Assembly: GCA_025618425.1 (NCBI GenBank)
Contig: CM046851.1
Coordinates: forward strand, 5,001,024-5,065,023
Origin: Heliocidaris tuberculata
Taxonomy: Eukaryota > Echinodermata > Echinoidea > Camarodonta > Echinometridae
DNA length: 64,000 bases
Reading direction: 5' to 3'
Shown here: positions 63,095 through 64,000 of the stretch, piece after piece
Layout: every line of letters starts with the position of its first letter
Position numbering within the stretch: position 1 is the stretch's first letter
The notes under the pieces: model-generated
Databases searched by the model: none
What the model saw: the letters and a program-made list of their open reading frames with translations, nothing else
Told to the model about the DNA's origin: nothing
Program-made: the position numbers and the translations under genes

Positions 63095-63547
63095 TTTTAT
63101 GATCATCAGGTAGCACAGAGACTACAAATGTATCGCTTTGAACTCTTTTTTTATATGTACTTGATTTAATATTGTGTAAAATTGTCACCATGGTCACAAT
63201 GCTCAATACGCGGTGTGGATATTTCAATATGTGTGAAAACGGTTGTCGAAGAGAATAAAAAGTTGCTTTTTTTTACAGCAAAAGTACATAGTTGTAAATC
63301 ATTTAGAATTCACTCAAGTTAAAAATAATATTTAAAAGAACGGACAATAAAGGTTAGTTGAACCTAAATAGTAAAAAGGAAGGATCAGTCCCTTTTCTCA
63401 TCTCCGAGGTTATGTACTATACTCTGCACGCCCTCTCTCTTTCACTTCAGACAAATGTCCGATTGGATGTGAATGCAACGATCTTTCCTACACCTGCAAT
63501 TTGACTGTCGAAGTCAGTCGCCAGTTACCCAGGCAGCTGAGAAAACT
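11756..63547 (+). CDS. Mosaic CUB/discoidin/C-type lectin/LDLa/LRR receptor gene (overview, 25 exons, 3' incomplete)
   Basis: This entry joins the 25 exons listed separately below. The spliced frame is open for 4,676 nt (about 1,558 codons). Residue map: signal peptide 1-29; CUB1 30-160; CUB2 161-289; CUB3 290-418; CUB4 419-547; CUB5 548-661; F5/8C 662-806; CUB6 807-925; CUB7 926-1060; C-type lectin 1061-1220; linker 1221-1233; LDLa1-7 1234-1526; LRR cap from 1527. Every module begins and ends in phase 1, as in shuffled extracellular genes. In known families, many LDLa modules followed by LRRs mark GRL101-type and relaxin-receptor-type GPCRs, which act at the plasma membrane. CUB, discoidin and lectin modules bind proteins or glycans. 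Ligand, LRRs and membrane helices are not visible here, so a secreted or single-pass receptor remains possible. The exon chain is hand-traced and has no transcript support. Confidence 0.85.
13425..13690. mobile_element. hAT-like miniature element (AGGGGCGTCGATCC ends), copy a
   Basis: The ends AGGGGCGTCGATCC and GGATCGACGCCCCT are exact complements. The body matches the element at 17268-17576 (shared words CCAGCTTCTCCACGG, TTTGGAAGGTTTCATT, CTCCGGATTTATTGGG). No transposase. Confidence 0.75.
15154..15602 (+). repeat. Tandem duplication, two units of about 222 bp
   Basis: The units start near 15154 and 15376 and share long words such as GTGGTAGTAGGACATACATC and CTTCAAATTGGTAACA. A handful of substitutions separates them, so it is older than the 8721 duplication but still recent. 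Confidence 0.85.
16859..17146. mobile_element. 288-bp miniature inverted-repeat element, CACAGTGTG family, complete copy
   Basis: Terminal repeats of about 23 bp: the left starts CCCTGCCGGAAAGAACACAG and the right ends CTGTGTTCTTTCTGGCAGGG, with one mismatch. The interior is a series of CACAGTGTGAA and TTCACACTGT words in both orientations. A truncated copy is at 143-418. Confidence 0.85.
17268..17576. mobile_element. hAT-like miniature element with 8-bp target duplication, copy b
   Basis: The ends CAGGGGCGTTGATCC and GGATCGACACCCCTG are flanked by GTTGGCTT (17260-17267) and GTTAGCTT (17577-17584), an 8-bp duplication with one mismatch. Duplications of 8 bp and CAGGGG-type ends are characteristic of hAT transposons. 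The interior carries poly-G and poly-C runs. Confidence 0.8.
18214..18569. repeat. Array of GGTTCATAATTCCGAA words in both orientations
   Basis: The left side repeats AAGGTTCATAATTCCGAA and the right side repeats TTCGGAATTATGAACC, giving a 356-bp foldback structure with several alternative pairings. The ends TTTTCCGAAGGTTC and GAACCTTCCGAAAA are complementary. Confidence 0.8.
19828..19870 (+). repeat. (GA)n microsatellite
   Basis: About 40 bp of near-uninterrupted GA units, followed by GGGAGA words to about 19892. Confidence 0.9.
20190..21130 (+). repeat. Old, diverged tandem duplication (offset about 520 bp)
   Basis: Two blocks, near 20190-20650 and 20740-21130, share an ordered set of diverged words: GCTCTTNCGTGA, a GGGAAAGTGTT-like word, GATACTTNATTAAAA, CCGCCCACTAGGAAGT versus CCGCCCCTAGGAAGT, and GTGATGG...TTTG. 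Order and spacing are conserved although individual bases differ. Confidence 0.55.
22172..22246. repeat. (TA)n microsatellite
   Basis: Roughly 70 bp of TA units. The tract lies directly beside the inverted repeat starting at 22261. Confidence 0.9.
22261..22727. mobile_element. Inverted repeat with about 120-bp arms and 220-bp loop
   Basis: The left arm (22261-22380) and right arm (22604-22727) are complementary over nearly their whole length, sharing words such as CATATGACACCTCAATCGGG and GAGCCAGGGATGACAAAGCT. No ORF lies in the loop. It could be a foldback transposon or a hairpin-forming transcript source. Confidence 0.75.
23031..23423 (+). CDS. Exon 2: CUB domain 1 (single exon)
   Basis: This 393-nt phase 1-1 exon sits between acceptor TTCTACATAG and donor GTAAAT. 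It encodes a complete CUB-like fold: SPGFPGAYGDNLLATWLIHV matches the CUB opening S-P-x-[YF]-P-x-x-Y....W.I, followed by an aromatic/acidic centre (SVEYDCDFLKVGFG) and the final GFYVNVSAIG strand. It has one cysteine (in YDCD) instead of the usual four. NIS near the start is a potential N-glycosylation site, as is NVS near the end. Local base composition is clearly richer in GC than the flanking introns, as expected for coding sequence. Confidence 0.88.
24788..24839. repeat. Left member of a distant inverted pair (partner 30490-30556)
   Basis: CTCCGCC...AGAGACATTT...CCCGAAGCCCCCATTAGCAT here is matched in reverse by ATGTTAATGGGGGCTTCGGG...AAATGTCTCTGAC...GGCGGAG at 30490-30556. The pair encloses the candidate non-coding transcript. 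Confidence 0.55.
24976..25030 (+). promoter_or_regulatory. CRE/ETS motif cluster
   Basis: CACTTCCG, TGACGTCA and AGGAAGTG lie within 55 bp. This combination is typical of CpG-poor housekeeping promoters bound by ATF/CREB and ETS factors, and it sits just before a consensus splice donor. Confidence 0.4.
25560..26060. repeat. CTAGATCTA-rich low-complexity stretch
   Basis: Words such as CTAGATCTAGATCTAG, GTTAGATCTA and TAGACCTA recur irregularly over 500 bp in either orientation; BglII/XbaI-like hexamers are far above chance. No period is obvious. Confidence 0.6.
27448..28910. repeat. Inverted pair of GGGTCCAGTTTTCC segments with poly-G/poly-A tracts
   Basis: GGGTCCAGTTTTCCTTCAAAA...CTCTGACAAGCAA near 27448-27485 reappears in reverse near 28863-28905. 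Poly-G, poly-C and poly-A tracts lie between. Related 'CTGACAAGCAAAAAA' sequence occurs at 33840 and 34590, so this is a dispersed repeat family. Confidence 0.55.
29800..30030. repeat. (GA)n and poly-G cluster
   Basis: GA-rich runs at 29800-29835 and 30012-30028 with a poly-G tract at 29996-30008. Low complexity explains the leucine/serine ORFs on the other strand. Confidence 0.8.
30490..30556. repeat. Right member of the distant inverted pair (partner 24788-24839)
   Basis: See the left member. The spacing between matching words differs, so these may be ends of an old 5.7-kb element or two separate insertions of one repeat. Confidence 0.5.
30540..30955 (+). mobile_element. 3' end of a non-LTR retrotransposon (LINE)
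   Basis: A GC-richer stretch passes into an AT-rich tail with CTTCGGACTTTTTGCTGAG, AATAAAA and a terminal (TTGAA)n run (30928-30950). A short microsatellite after AATAAAA is the typical 3' end of CR1/L2-type elements. The ORF2 portion is missing or decayed, so this is a 5'-truncated copy. Confidence 0.6.
31139..31325 (+). CDS. Exon 3: CUB domain 2, first half
   Basis: The exon follows a pyrimidine-rich acceptor (TTCTGCCTTAAAG) and ends at donor GTGAGT. It enters in phase 1 (Asp codon completed) and leaves in phase 2. The peptide DEGVDYRPYIGFENFKNKIHL through YLKGFQTTDR reads as the first four strands of a CUB domain, with LPNYKGG in the position of the usual S-P-N-Y-P. No cysteine is present. 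The second half is exon 4. Confidence 0.82.
31326..32579 (+). other. Intron 3 (inside CUB2)
   Basis: GT-AG intron, phase 2. It contains a poly-G tract near 31698-31719. No other feature is recognised. Confidence 0.8.
32580..32779 (+). CDS. Exon 4: CUB domain 2, second half
   Basis: Acceptor CCTCTGCAG and donor GTAAGA bound this 200-nt exon (phase 2 in, phase 1 out). It completes an Arg codon and reads SAILYFGEGKEVGKR through WMWVMFTNSYRNNAEQSGF and KLRITEIK. That is the CUB second half: L.v..G, then an aromatic-rich strand with a small-residue turn, then the GF.l.... C-terminal strand. It has no cysteine, so CUB2 as a whole is cysteine-free. Confidence 0.84.
32946..33206 (-). repeat. GCTATTCAT inverted-repeat family, copy 3
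   Basis: Starts GGGTCCGCTCGC and ends GACTAGCAAGGTTACCCCC, which is the reverse orientation of copy 2 at 5751-6008. Words ATGAATAGCG and CGCTATTCAT alternate. Confidence 0.75.
33914..34570. mobile_element. TTAA-flanked inverted-repeat element with about 210-bp arms
   Basis: The ends AAAGGTCCCCTGCAACCC and GGCTGCAGGGGTCCTTT are complementary and overlap flanking TTAA at both sides (33912-33915 and 34569-34572), the target preferred by piggyBac elements. Arms at 33914-34120 and 34353-34570 share, in reverse, TCTCATTCCTGCA and GACATCATCTGTCAATCAT. No transposase ORF. Confidence 0.75.
35637..35793 (+). CDS. Exon 5: CUB domain 3, first half
   Basis: Acceptor TTCTTCACAG and donor GTAAGA; phase 1 in, phase 2 out, the same pattern as exon 3. 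The translation PEIILTPENPYNFTFNAS, then VFSATWNVRAPPGTSIRISF, matches the CUB W.I.aPpG.ri.l.f strand pair closely. NFT and NAS are potential N-glycosylation sites. The exon ends within an Asp codon that exon 6 completes. Confidence 0.84.
35794..36876 (+). other. Intron 5 (inside CUB3)
   Basis: GT-AG intron, phase 2. It contains the hAT-like element at 36221-36486, which includes a purine-rich GAAGAAA stretch. Nothing else is recognised. Confidence 0.8.
36221..36486. mobile_element. hAT-like miniature element with perfect 8-bp target duplication
   Basis: The ends CAGGGGCGGCGC and GCGCCGCCCCTG are complementary and flanked by perfect GGTGGATC duplications (36213-36220 and 36487-36494). Length 266 bp, no transposase; the interior includes poly-G and a GAAGAAA run. 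This is the clearest hAT-type insertion in the window. Confidence 0.88.
36877..37106 (+). CDS. Exon 6: CUB domain 3, second half
   Basis: The acceptor is TTTTTTTTTCGCAG. I chose donor GTGAGA at 37107 over the weaker GTATAG at 37101 because it fits consensus; both keep phase 1. The peptide INLDFFMVGDGWTYLRYEQY resembles the CUB D.l.v.dG centre, and RVFIGFYGYDSGADSV gives the late strands. One cysteine (AGRCHRD). It leaves in phase 1. The two candidate donors differ by two residues, so the exact end is slightly uncertain. Confidence 0.82.
37107..38232 (+). other. Intron 6
   Basis: GT-AG intron, phase 1. It contains a (TG)n-rich stretch at about 37130-37217 and a short duplicated CCAGGGGTCATCGT word at 37693-37722. 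No gene. Confidence 0.75.
38233..38619 (+). CDS. Exon 7: CUB domain 4 (single exon)
   Basis: This is a 387-nt phase 1-1 exon between acceptor TTTACACCTAG and donor GTGAGT. It contains TSPNYPNQYPHSSIMTWVLR, the clearest CUB opening in the gene, followed by APPLYRFNVHFDKFKLE, then YMWIKLESDQLGVDGRFAFN as closing strands. It contains no cysteine. NMT and NIT are potential N-glycosylation sites. Confidence 0.88.
38620..40508 (+). other. Intron 7
   Basis: GT-AG intron, phase 1, with one inverted-repeat element at 39304-39569. The rest is unannotated. Confidence 0.8.
39304..39569. mobile_element. 266-bp inverted-repeat element flanked by TA
   Basis: The ends TAACGTTGAAAAGGCTTACG and CGTAAGCCTTCTCAACGTTA are complementary over about 30 bp with two mismatches. 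TA at both borders fits Tc1/mariner-type target duplication. No ORF of transposase type. Confidence 0.75.
40509..40850 (+). CDS. Exon 8: CUB domain 5 (single exon)
   Basis: This 342-nt phase 1-1 exon lies between acceptor TTTTCACAG and donor GTAGGT. RSPYYPLPYENEAYVKWKIE, then VPDGHSVMLHFIKFHL, then the acidic DSGDTLVIED segment, fit the CUB fold; SFGVGEGFNIKVQPIFG is the end strand. No cysteine. A downstream 11.3-kb intron separates it from the discoidin domain. Confidence 0.88.
41161..41400. mobile_element. 240-bp inverted-repeat element (CAACACCGAA family)
   Basis: The ends GGGTGATTTCAAGTTCGGTG and CACCGAACTTGAATTCACCC are complementary with one mismatch. A (TTGGTG)n run follows the left end, and inverted words CCCCAACACCGAATTCGGG lie inside. 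Confidence 0.75.
41776..41878. repeat. (ATT)n tail of the SINE
   Basis: About 100 bp of ATT units immediately beyond the 3' end of the minus-strand SINE, which reads as (AAT)n on the SINE strand. Confidence 0.85.
41879..42240 (-). mobile_element. tRNA-derived SINE with conserved central domain
   Basis: On the minus strand the head has an RNA polymerase III A box TGGCTCAGTCGG (complement at 42218-42229) and B box GTTCGAATCC (complement at 42175-42184). The body includes CACGTTAAGAACCCACTG, a motif also found in the conserved domain of several invertebrate SINE families. The 3' end runs into an (AAT)n tail. The order head, body, tail indicates a complete copy. The match to a named SINE family is from memory and needs a library search. 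Confidence 0.82.
42240..42428. repeat. (ATC)n/(ATT)n trinucleotide array
   Basis: ATC and ATT blocks alternate over 190 bp directly before the SINE head. They explain long poly-Asp, poly-Asn, poly-Ser and poly-Leu ORFs. Confidence 0.9.
42490..42700 (+). repeat. Unclassified repeat with (AAT)n tail
   Basis: About 200 bp of complex sequence ends in GGTAATAGAGTAATGATAATAA and leads into a trinucleotide array. The layout suggests another retroposon 3' end, but no diagnostic motif was found. Confidence 0.35.
42694..42964. repeat. (AAT)n/(GAT)n array
   Basis: AAT units with interspersed GAT and AAC variants, interrupted near 42880-42930. Confidence 0.9.
43886..43921. repeat. (AAT)n microsatellite
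   Basis: About 35 bp of AAT units, 30 bp left of the 43952 element. A similar array follows that element at 45531. Confidence 0.9.
43952..45529. mobile_element. 1.6-kb inverted-repeat element, non-autonomous
   Basis: Perfect 15-bp ends ATTAGGTGGTCTGTC (43952-43966) and GACAGACCACCTAAT (45515-45529). AAT arrays flank both sides. The interior has no transposase ORF but includes a tRNA-like segment and a GCGC/CGCG-rich stretch (45040-45210). The short terminal repeats and large interior suggest a deletion derivative of a DNA transposon. Confidence 0.65.
44288..44350 (-). other. tRNA-like segment (3' half resembles tRNA-Gly)
   Basis: On the minus strand GGTCTATTGGTAAAGTACTT and CAGGTTCGAAATCCCGGTGG resemble A and B boxes and T arm, with CCTCCCATC in the anticodon region and a T-run after the 3' end. 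The 5' acceptor strand does not pair with the 3' strand, so it is not a functional tRNA gene; a pseudogene or retroposon head. Confidence 0.5.
45531..45606. repeat. (AAT)n and (TA)n microsatellite
   Basis: AAT units turn into TA units with few interruptions. Confidence 0.9.
45742..45772 (-). repeat. (CATTGT)n 3' tail of the LINE
   Basis: Four to five ACAATG units on the plus strand, immediately downstream of the LINE's AATAAAATC word on the minus strand. This marks the 3' end. Confidence 0.75.
46182..48860 (-). pseudogene. LINE ORF2 3' part: reverse transcriptase
   Basis: An 892-codon open frame with reverse transcriptase motifs in order: FIDYKKAFDSIDR (motif A), GVRQGENLSPLLFSLYIND (motif B) and LLYADDTILLA (catalytic YADD). 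The C-terminal region has CTLC...GDEFHYIFEC, a zinc-knuckle-like C-C-H-C motif seen at the end of many CR1/L2-type ORF2 proteins. No internal stop. It overlaps the endonuclease frame by 34 nt in a different frame, marking the frameshift. Confidence 0.9.
48827..49675 (-). pseudogene. LINE ORF2 5' part: APE-type endonuclease
   Basis: Encodes an exonuclease/endonuclease/phosphatase domain: LGVNVCGLRSK (Asn site), YETKTD (catalytic Glu region), LIGDFNARTG (GDFN motif) and SVIDYCITT (S..DY end motif). It nicks target DNA in known LINEs. The frame breaks near 48888-48893 (a 1-nt loss or equivalent), after which the reverse transcriptase frame continues. It was therefore originally one ORF with the next entry. 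Confidence 0.85.
49697..50641 (-). pseudogene. LINE ORF1 with one in-frame stop
   Basis: It starts at the ATG complementing 50639-50641. The N-terminal part holds a 'coiled' low-complexity region, then RRENIRIYGIPESD, a signature of L1-type ORF1/transposase-22 RRM proteins that bind RNA. A stop at 50051-50053 interrupts the frame; the same frame continues ARPIIAKFVRRETKVEVMRA, typical of the protein's second half, to the terminator just below 49697. About 315 codons including the stop. ORF2 follows after some 20 bp. Confidence 0.8.
51390..51920 (+). repeat. Pyrimidine-rich low-complexity tract
   Basis: Over 500 bp dominated by CTT/CCT/TCT words, with purines scarce. No splice or coding pattern is seen apart from strand-biased ORFs. 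Confidence 0.85.
52111..52397 (+). CDS. Exon 9: F5/8 type C (discoidin) domain, first part
   Basis: Acceptor GCCATTGCAG; donor GTAAGT; phase 1 in, phase 0 out. The peptide CYFDLGLSSGHMPDESIKIY is the classical discoidin opening (C...LG..sG.ipd..i..s), and VRIDFDTTTLVKAIIIQRRE corresponds to the l.vdlg....v..i..qgr strand. Known F5/8C domains bind phospholipid headgroups, glycans or collagen through apical loops. The domain is completed by exon 10. Confidence 0.85.
52542..52698. mobile_element. hAT-like miniature element, 157 bp, perfect 8-bp target duplication
   Basis: The ends CAGGGGCGGATCC and GATCCGCCACTG are near-complementary, flanked by TATTATGG at 52534-52541 and 52699-52706. It is the shortest complete member of the class in the window. 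Confidence 0.88.
52851..52998 (+). CDS. Exon 10: F5/8 type C domain, C-terminal part
   Basis: Acceptor ATTCTTTCAG; donor GTAAGA; phase 0 in, phase 1 out. It ends RFELLGCITVG, matching the invariant close of discoidin domains (lR.El.GC), so the first Cys of exon 9 and this last Cys form the expected terminal disulphide. Two further cysteines (SDCDLRVCKK) are extra. The usual W in the preceding strand is replaced by HFFRF, indicating divergence. Confidence 0.83.
53386..53558 (+). CDS. Exon 11: divergent CUB domain 6, first half
   Basis: Acceptor TTTCTACACAG; donor GTGAGG; phase 1 in, phase 0 out. The opening DCITPYCTDDCNLNFLAS has three closely spaced cysteines, and STCELDIPEKDDMFITFILL resembles the w.i..p....i.l.f strand pair of CUB domains. 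It lacks the SP.YP motif, so this is the weakest module call in the gene. The open frame and matching splice phases still support it as an exon. Confidence 0.74.
54474..54657 (+). CDS. Exon 12: divergent CUB domain 6, second half
   Basis: Acceptor TATACTTCCAG; donor GTCCGT (non-ideal at +3); phase 0 in, phase 1 out. The segment starts with a strongly acidic run (SDEDSEEDGSLEI), followed by a Ser/Pro/Val-rich stretch and PDVTVTYGYTG, which corresponds to the GF...y final CUB strand. Assignment as the second half of CUB6 is inferred from position and length. Confidence 0.74.
54889..55097. repeat. Poly-G/poly-C-bearing repeat in intron 12
   Basis: CAGGGGCTCAATTC at the left and GGATCGCCGCCCTTG at the right border a stretch holding a 25-bp poly-G and a 10-bp poly-C run. 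Probably a degraded relative of the CAGGGGCG elements; the ends no longer pair well. Confidence 0.45.
55233..55637 (+). CDS. Exon 13: CUB domain 7, canonical cysteines
   Basis: This 405-nt phase 1-1 exon lies between acceptor CTCTCCCTTAG and donor GTAAGT. It carries the canonical CUB cysteines: GCYSDKDETVCKG, DDCDDDYVNV and VYCNVDE. Acidic residues (EIDVYS...DDCDDDY) occupy the positions that bind Ca2+ in cbCUB domains (E, D, D), so calcium-dependent ligand binding is plausible. NVT is a potential N-glycosylation site. This is the only CUB in the gene with a normal disulphide set. Confidence 0.9.
56031..56243 (+). CDS. Exon 14: C-type lectin domain, first part
   Basis: Acceptor TCATTTTCAG; donor GTAAAT; phase 1-1, 213 nt. 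CPDSWDVFHGFCYSLFRLSE is the typical long-form CTLD start (CP.gW..f...CY), followed by TWTDAEQKC and AHLVSIRDQDEMKFL, the conserved alpha-1/beta and 'LvsI....E..fl' motif. The remainder of the fold is in exons 15 and 16. Confidence 0.9.
56946..57030 (+). CDS. Exon 15: C-type lectin domain, central part
   Basis: This 85-nt exon has acceptor TATCTTGCAG and donor GTATGT; phase 1 in, phase 2 out. With the end of exon 14 it gives YIGLGS, the WIGL-equivalent strand, then FRWTDGTPMSYTAW, the usual 'w.W.dG....y..W' segment. The Trp of WIGL is Tyr here. Confidence 0.88.
57525..57706 (+). CDS. Exon 16: C-type lectin domain, ligand loop and C-terminus
   Basis: Acceptor ATCTTTACAG; donor GTAATG; phase 2 in, phase 1 out. 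It contains QPDGASLEACVKL (a QPD motif, which in known lectins favours galactose-type sugars) and WHDVACAATETSQFICE. The usual WND triplet reads WHD, so one calcium/sugar ligand is changed. Cysteines for both conserved disulphides are present. Sugar binding is therefore possible but not assured. Confidence 0.88.
57966..58004 (+). CDS. Exon 17: 39-nt linker microexon
   Basis: A 39-nt phase 1-1 exon between acceptor TTTATATGCAG and donor GTAAGA encodes a short linker (SFVDEQFPVYKSG) between the lectin domain and LDLa1. Both splice sites are strong and phases match. Skipping it also keeps the frame, so it could be an alternative exon. Confidence 0.65.
58178..58306 (+). CDS. Exon 18: LDLa module 1
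   Basis: A 129-nt phase 1-1 exon with acceptor TTTATTATAG and donor GTAAAA. All six cysteines are present, and CDSKDDCNDRSDENDC carries the full calcium cage (D, D, D, E). LDLa modules fold around calcium and bind ligand basic residues. The peptide YHCSSGECINEVFIC gives the first half. Confidence 0.9.
59034..59150 (+). CDS. Exon 19: LDLa module 2
   Basis: A 117-nt phase 1-1 exon with acceptor CTCACACAG and donor GTAAGT. ECLPNQFQCTDGACIASAFF, then CDTIVLHCLDNSDETAC: six cysteines and an intact SDE, but the usual D-C before the fourth spacing is H-C, so one calcium-cage position is altered. Confidence 0.9.
59671..59787 (+). CDS. Exon 20: LDLa module 3
   Basis: A 117-nt phase 1-1 exon with acceptor CATTCCATAG and donor GTGAGT. 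DCRENEFTCDSNQCIDASRR, then CDFIDHCFDGSDEIGC. All six cysteines and the DGSDE motif are intact. Confidence 0.9.
60180..60302 (+). CDS. Exon 21: degenerate LDLa module 4
   Basis: A 123-nt phase 1-1 exon with acceptor TTTCTAACAG and donor GTAAGT. VFQCYDGTLLPAEVHCDGLI, then DCIGNTHEDEKNC. Only four of six cysteines remain: the first is missing and the third is replaced in the TLLPAEV stretch. The calcium motif reads HEDE instead of SDE. The calcium-binding fold is probably altered. Confidence 0.82.
60924..61070 (+). CDS. Exon 22: degenerate LDLa-like module 5 with GC donor
   Basis: A 147-nt phase 1-1 exon with acceptor TGTCACCAG. The peptide FYCPEGALNDVSFKCMYDFN, then GLIKGCRNVEHLKDCRN, has four cysteines with LDLa-like spacing but no SDE. 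No GT donor keeps the frame; the GC donor in ACG|GCAAGT at 61071 does, and it matches the consensus for GC-AG introns. The next exon joins in phase 1. Confidence 0.75.
61382..61498 (+). CDS. Exon 23: LDLa module 6
   Basis: A 117-nt phase 1-1 exon with acceptor TTTTTTCCAATAG and donor GTGAGA. TCPENTMRCPNSYCIPLRYR, then CDGKEDCQYGEDEKQC. All six cysteines are present; SDE is EDE, still acidic. Confidence 0.9.
61767..61942. mobile_element. Poly-G inverted-repeat element (CAGGGGCCGCGGAGC ends)
   Basis: CAGGGGCCGCGGAGC at the left and GGCTCCGCGGCCC at the right are complementary; the interior has two long poly-G runs. The terminal CTG on the right side is lost. Related by end sequence to the hAT-like class. 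Confidence 0.65.
62276..62405. mobile_element. Palindromic foldback element, copy 3
   Basis: GGGGGCGTTTCATGAAAG to CTTGATGAAACGCTCCCC around GCTCTCAGCCAATCAGATGC. Highly similar to copy 2 at 10306-10443. Confidence 0.8.
62494..62640. mobile_element. Palindromic foldback element, copy 4 (diverged)
   Basis: GCCCTGTTTCATTAAACTTG to CAAGTTTCATGAAACGGGCC around GCTCTCGGCCAATCAGATTC. It lies 89 bp after copy 3 and 56 bp before LDLa7, and belongs to a different subfamily resembling copy 1. Confidence 0.75.
62696..62824 (+). CDS. Exon 24: LDLa module 7
   Basis: A 129-nt phase 1-1 exon with acceptor TTATCCCTAAAG and donor GTAAGT. NCPEGTYHCKSKSSKGLCIS, then CDGVIHCPDGDDEINC. Six cysteines and DGDDE are present. 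An insertion in the first loop (KSKSSKG) makes it longer than modules 2, 3 and 6. Confidence 0.9.
63045..63092. repeat. (CAT)n microsatellite
   Basis: About 48 bp of CAT units with ATT variants at the start. Confidence 0.9.
63451..63547 (+). CDS. Exon 25: leucine-rich-repeat N-terminal cap (LRRNT)
   Basis: Acceptor TTTCACTTCAG; donor GTATGT; phase 1 in, phase 2 out. KCPIGCECNDLSYTCNLTVE and RQLPRQLRKL match the LRRNT pattern C-P-x-x-C-x-C....C......lP..L..L that starts an LRR domain. NLT is a potential N-glycosylation site. LRR exons of LGR-type receptors are usually phase 2, so LRR exons are expected to the right of the window. Confidence 0.88.
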
Positions 63548-64000
63548 GTATGTTGGATTCTGAACAAATCTCTACCTTCTTAATTGTTGTTAATACCTGA
63601 TAAAAAATGTGATGAATTTACATGTTTCCCAGATATTGACAAACTGGTGTTAAAATTGTTGTTGTGCTGTAAGTGCATTATAGAAGATGAGTATTTGCAT
63701 GAAAATAATAATATTCATTAATCTTATTAGTACAAGAAATGAACGAAAACAAAAAGAATAATAAAAGATATGACGCGTGGTCAGAAGCTAAATTGTAAAC
63801 CAAAAGTTTCTAAGAAGTGCACAAACCATCCATGAGGAAATTACAAAATGATCGAGTCCTGCGGACAACCGTTGTCAATTTGGTGCTTTACTTGATATGC
63901 TTCAATTCAACTGGTAATTCAATGAATAATTAGCTATAATGAATAATGATTCAGGCTAAAGTAATTCAAAGTTAACGTTAGATTATTAAATAAGGGGTTT
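63548..64000 (+). other. Start of intron 25, cut by the window edge
   Basis: Donor GTATGT after the LRRNT exon; no acceptor plus open frame matching an LRR appears before 64000. AT-rich, no repeats recognised. Confidence 0.7.

Larger units (their letters stand above)
52398..63450 (+). other. Introns 9 to 24, short intron cluster
   Basis: Sixteen introns of 173 to 1,197 bp separate exons 9-25. All are GT-AG except intron 22 (61071-61381, GC-AG). Intron 9 holds a hAT-like element; introns 11 and 21 hold related GCCCACGAGA inverted words; intron 12 has poly-G/poly-C runs (54910-54935, 55061-55070); intron 14 has (CT)n at 56528-56550; intron 16 has a CAGGGGCGCTGAT end with poly-G (57771-57805); intron 23 has two foldback copies and a poly-G element; intron 24 has (CAT)n. 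Introns 10, 13, 15, 17-20 show nothing notable. Confidence 0.8.

Overview
The window is animal (metazoan) genomic DNA: AT-rich, intron-rich and dense in short inverted-repeat transposons, poly-G/poly-C runs and microsatellites. The repeat style and the mosaic of extracellular modules suggest a marine invertebrate deuterostome, most likely an echinoderm such as a sea urchin. That assignment is inference; no species marker was tested.

The window carries one large protein-coding gene on the + strand. It starts at a signal-peptide exon (11756-11843) and runs off the right edge. I traced 25 coding exons by hand. Each junction has an AG acceptor and a GT donor, except one GC donor at 61071, and the reading frame stays open and in phase across all of them (4,676 nt, about 1,558 residues). 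Module order is signal peptide, five CUB domains, an F5/8 type C (discoidin) domain, two more CUB domains, a C-type lectin domain, seven LDL-receptor class A modules, and a leucine-rich-repeat N-terminal cap whose exon ends in phase 2 as LRR exons would follow. Multiple LDLa modules followed by LRRs are the hallmark of the GRL101/relaxin-receptor-like (LGR) family of GPCRs, so the downstream part may encode LRRs and seven membrane helices. That part is outside the window.

Layout: 1-11.4 kb is intergenic, made of repeats with no credible gene. 11.4-11.76 kb holds a candidate promoter and 5' leader. 11.8-23.0 kb is intron 1. 23.0-40.85 kb carries CUB1 to CUB5. Intron 2 contains a candidate spliced non-coding transcript on the same strand (about 24.97-28.5 kb) and the 3' end of a non-LTR retrotransposon. 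40.85-52.1 kb is intron 8, filled by a tRNA-derived SINE, a 1.6-kb inverted-repeat element and a nearly complete antisense non-LTR retrotransposon. 52.1-63.5 kb is the exon-dense part: discoidin, CUB6-7, C-type lectin, LDLa1-7 and LRRNT.

Inserted DNA includes hAT-like miniature elements with 8-bp target duplications, TTAA-flanked and TA-flanked inverted-repeat elements, a palindromic foldback family in four copies, and two recent tandem duplications. No rRNA, CRISPR array or functional tRNA gene was found.
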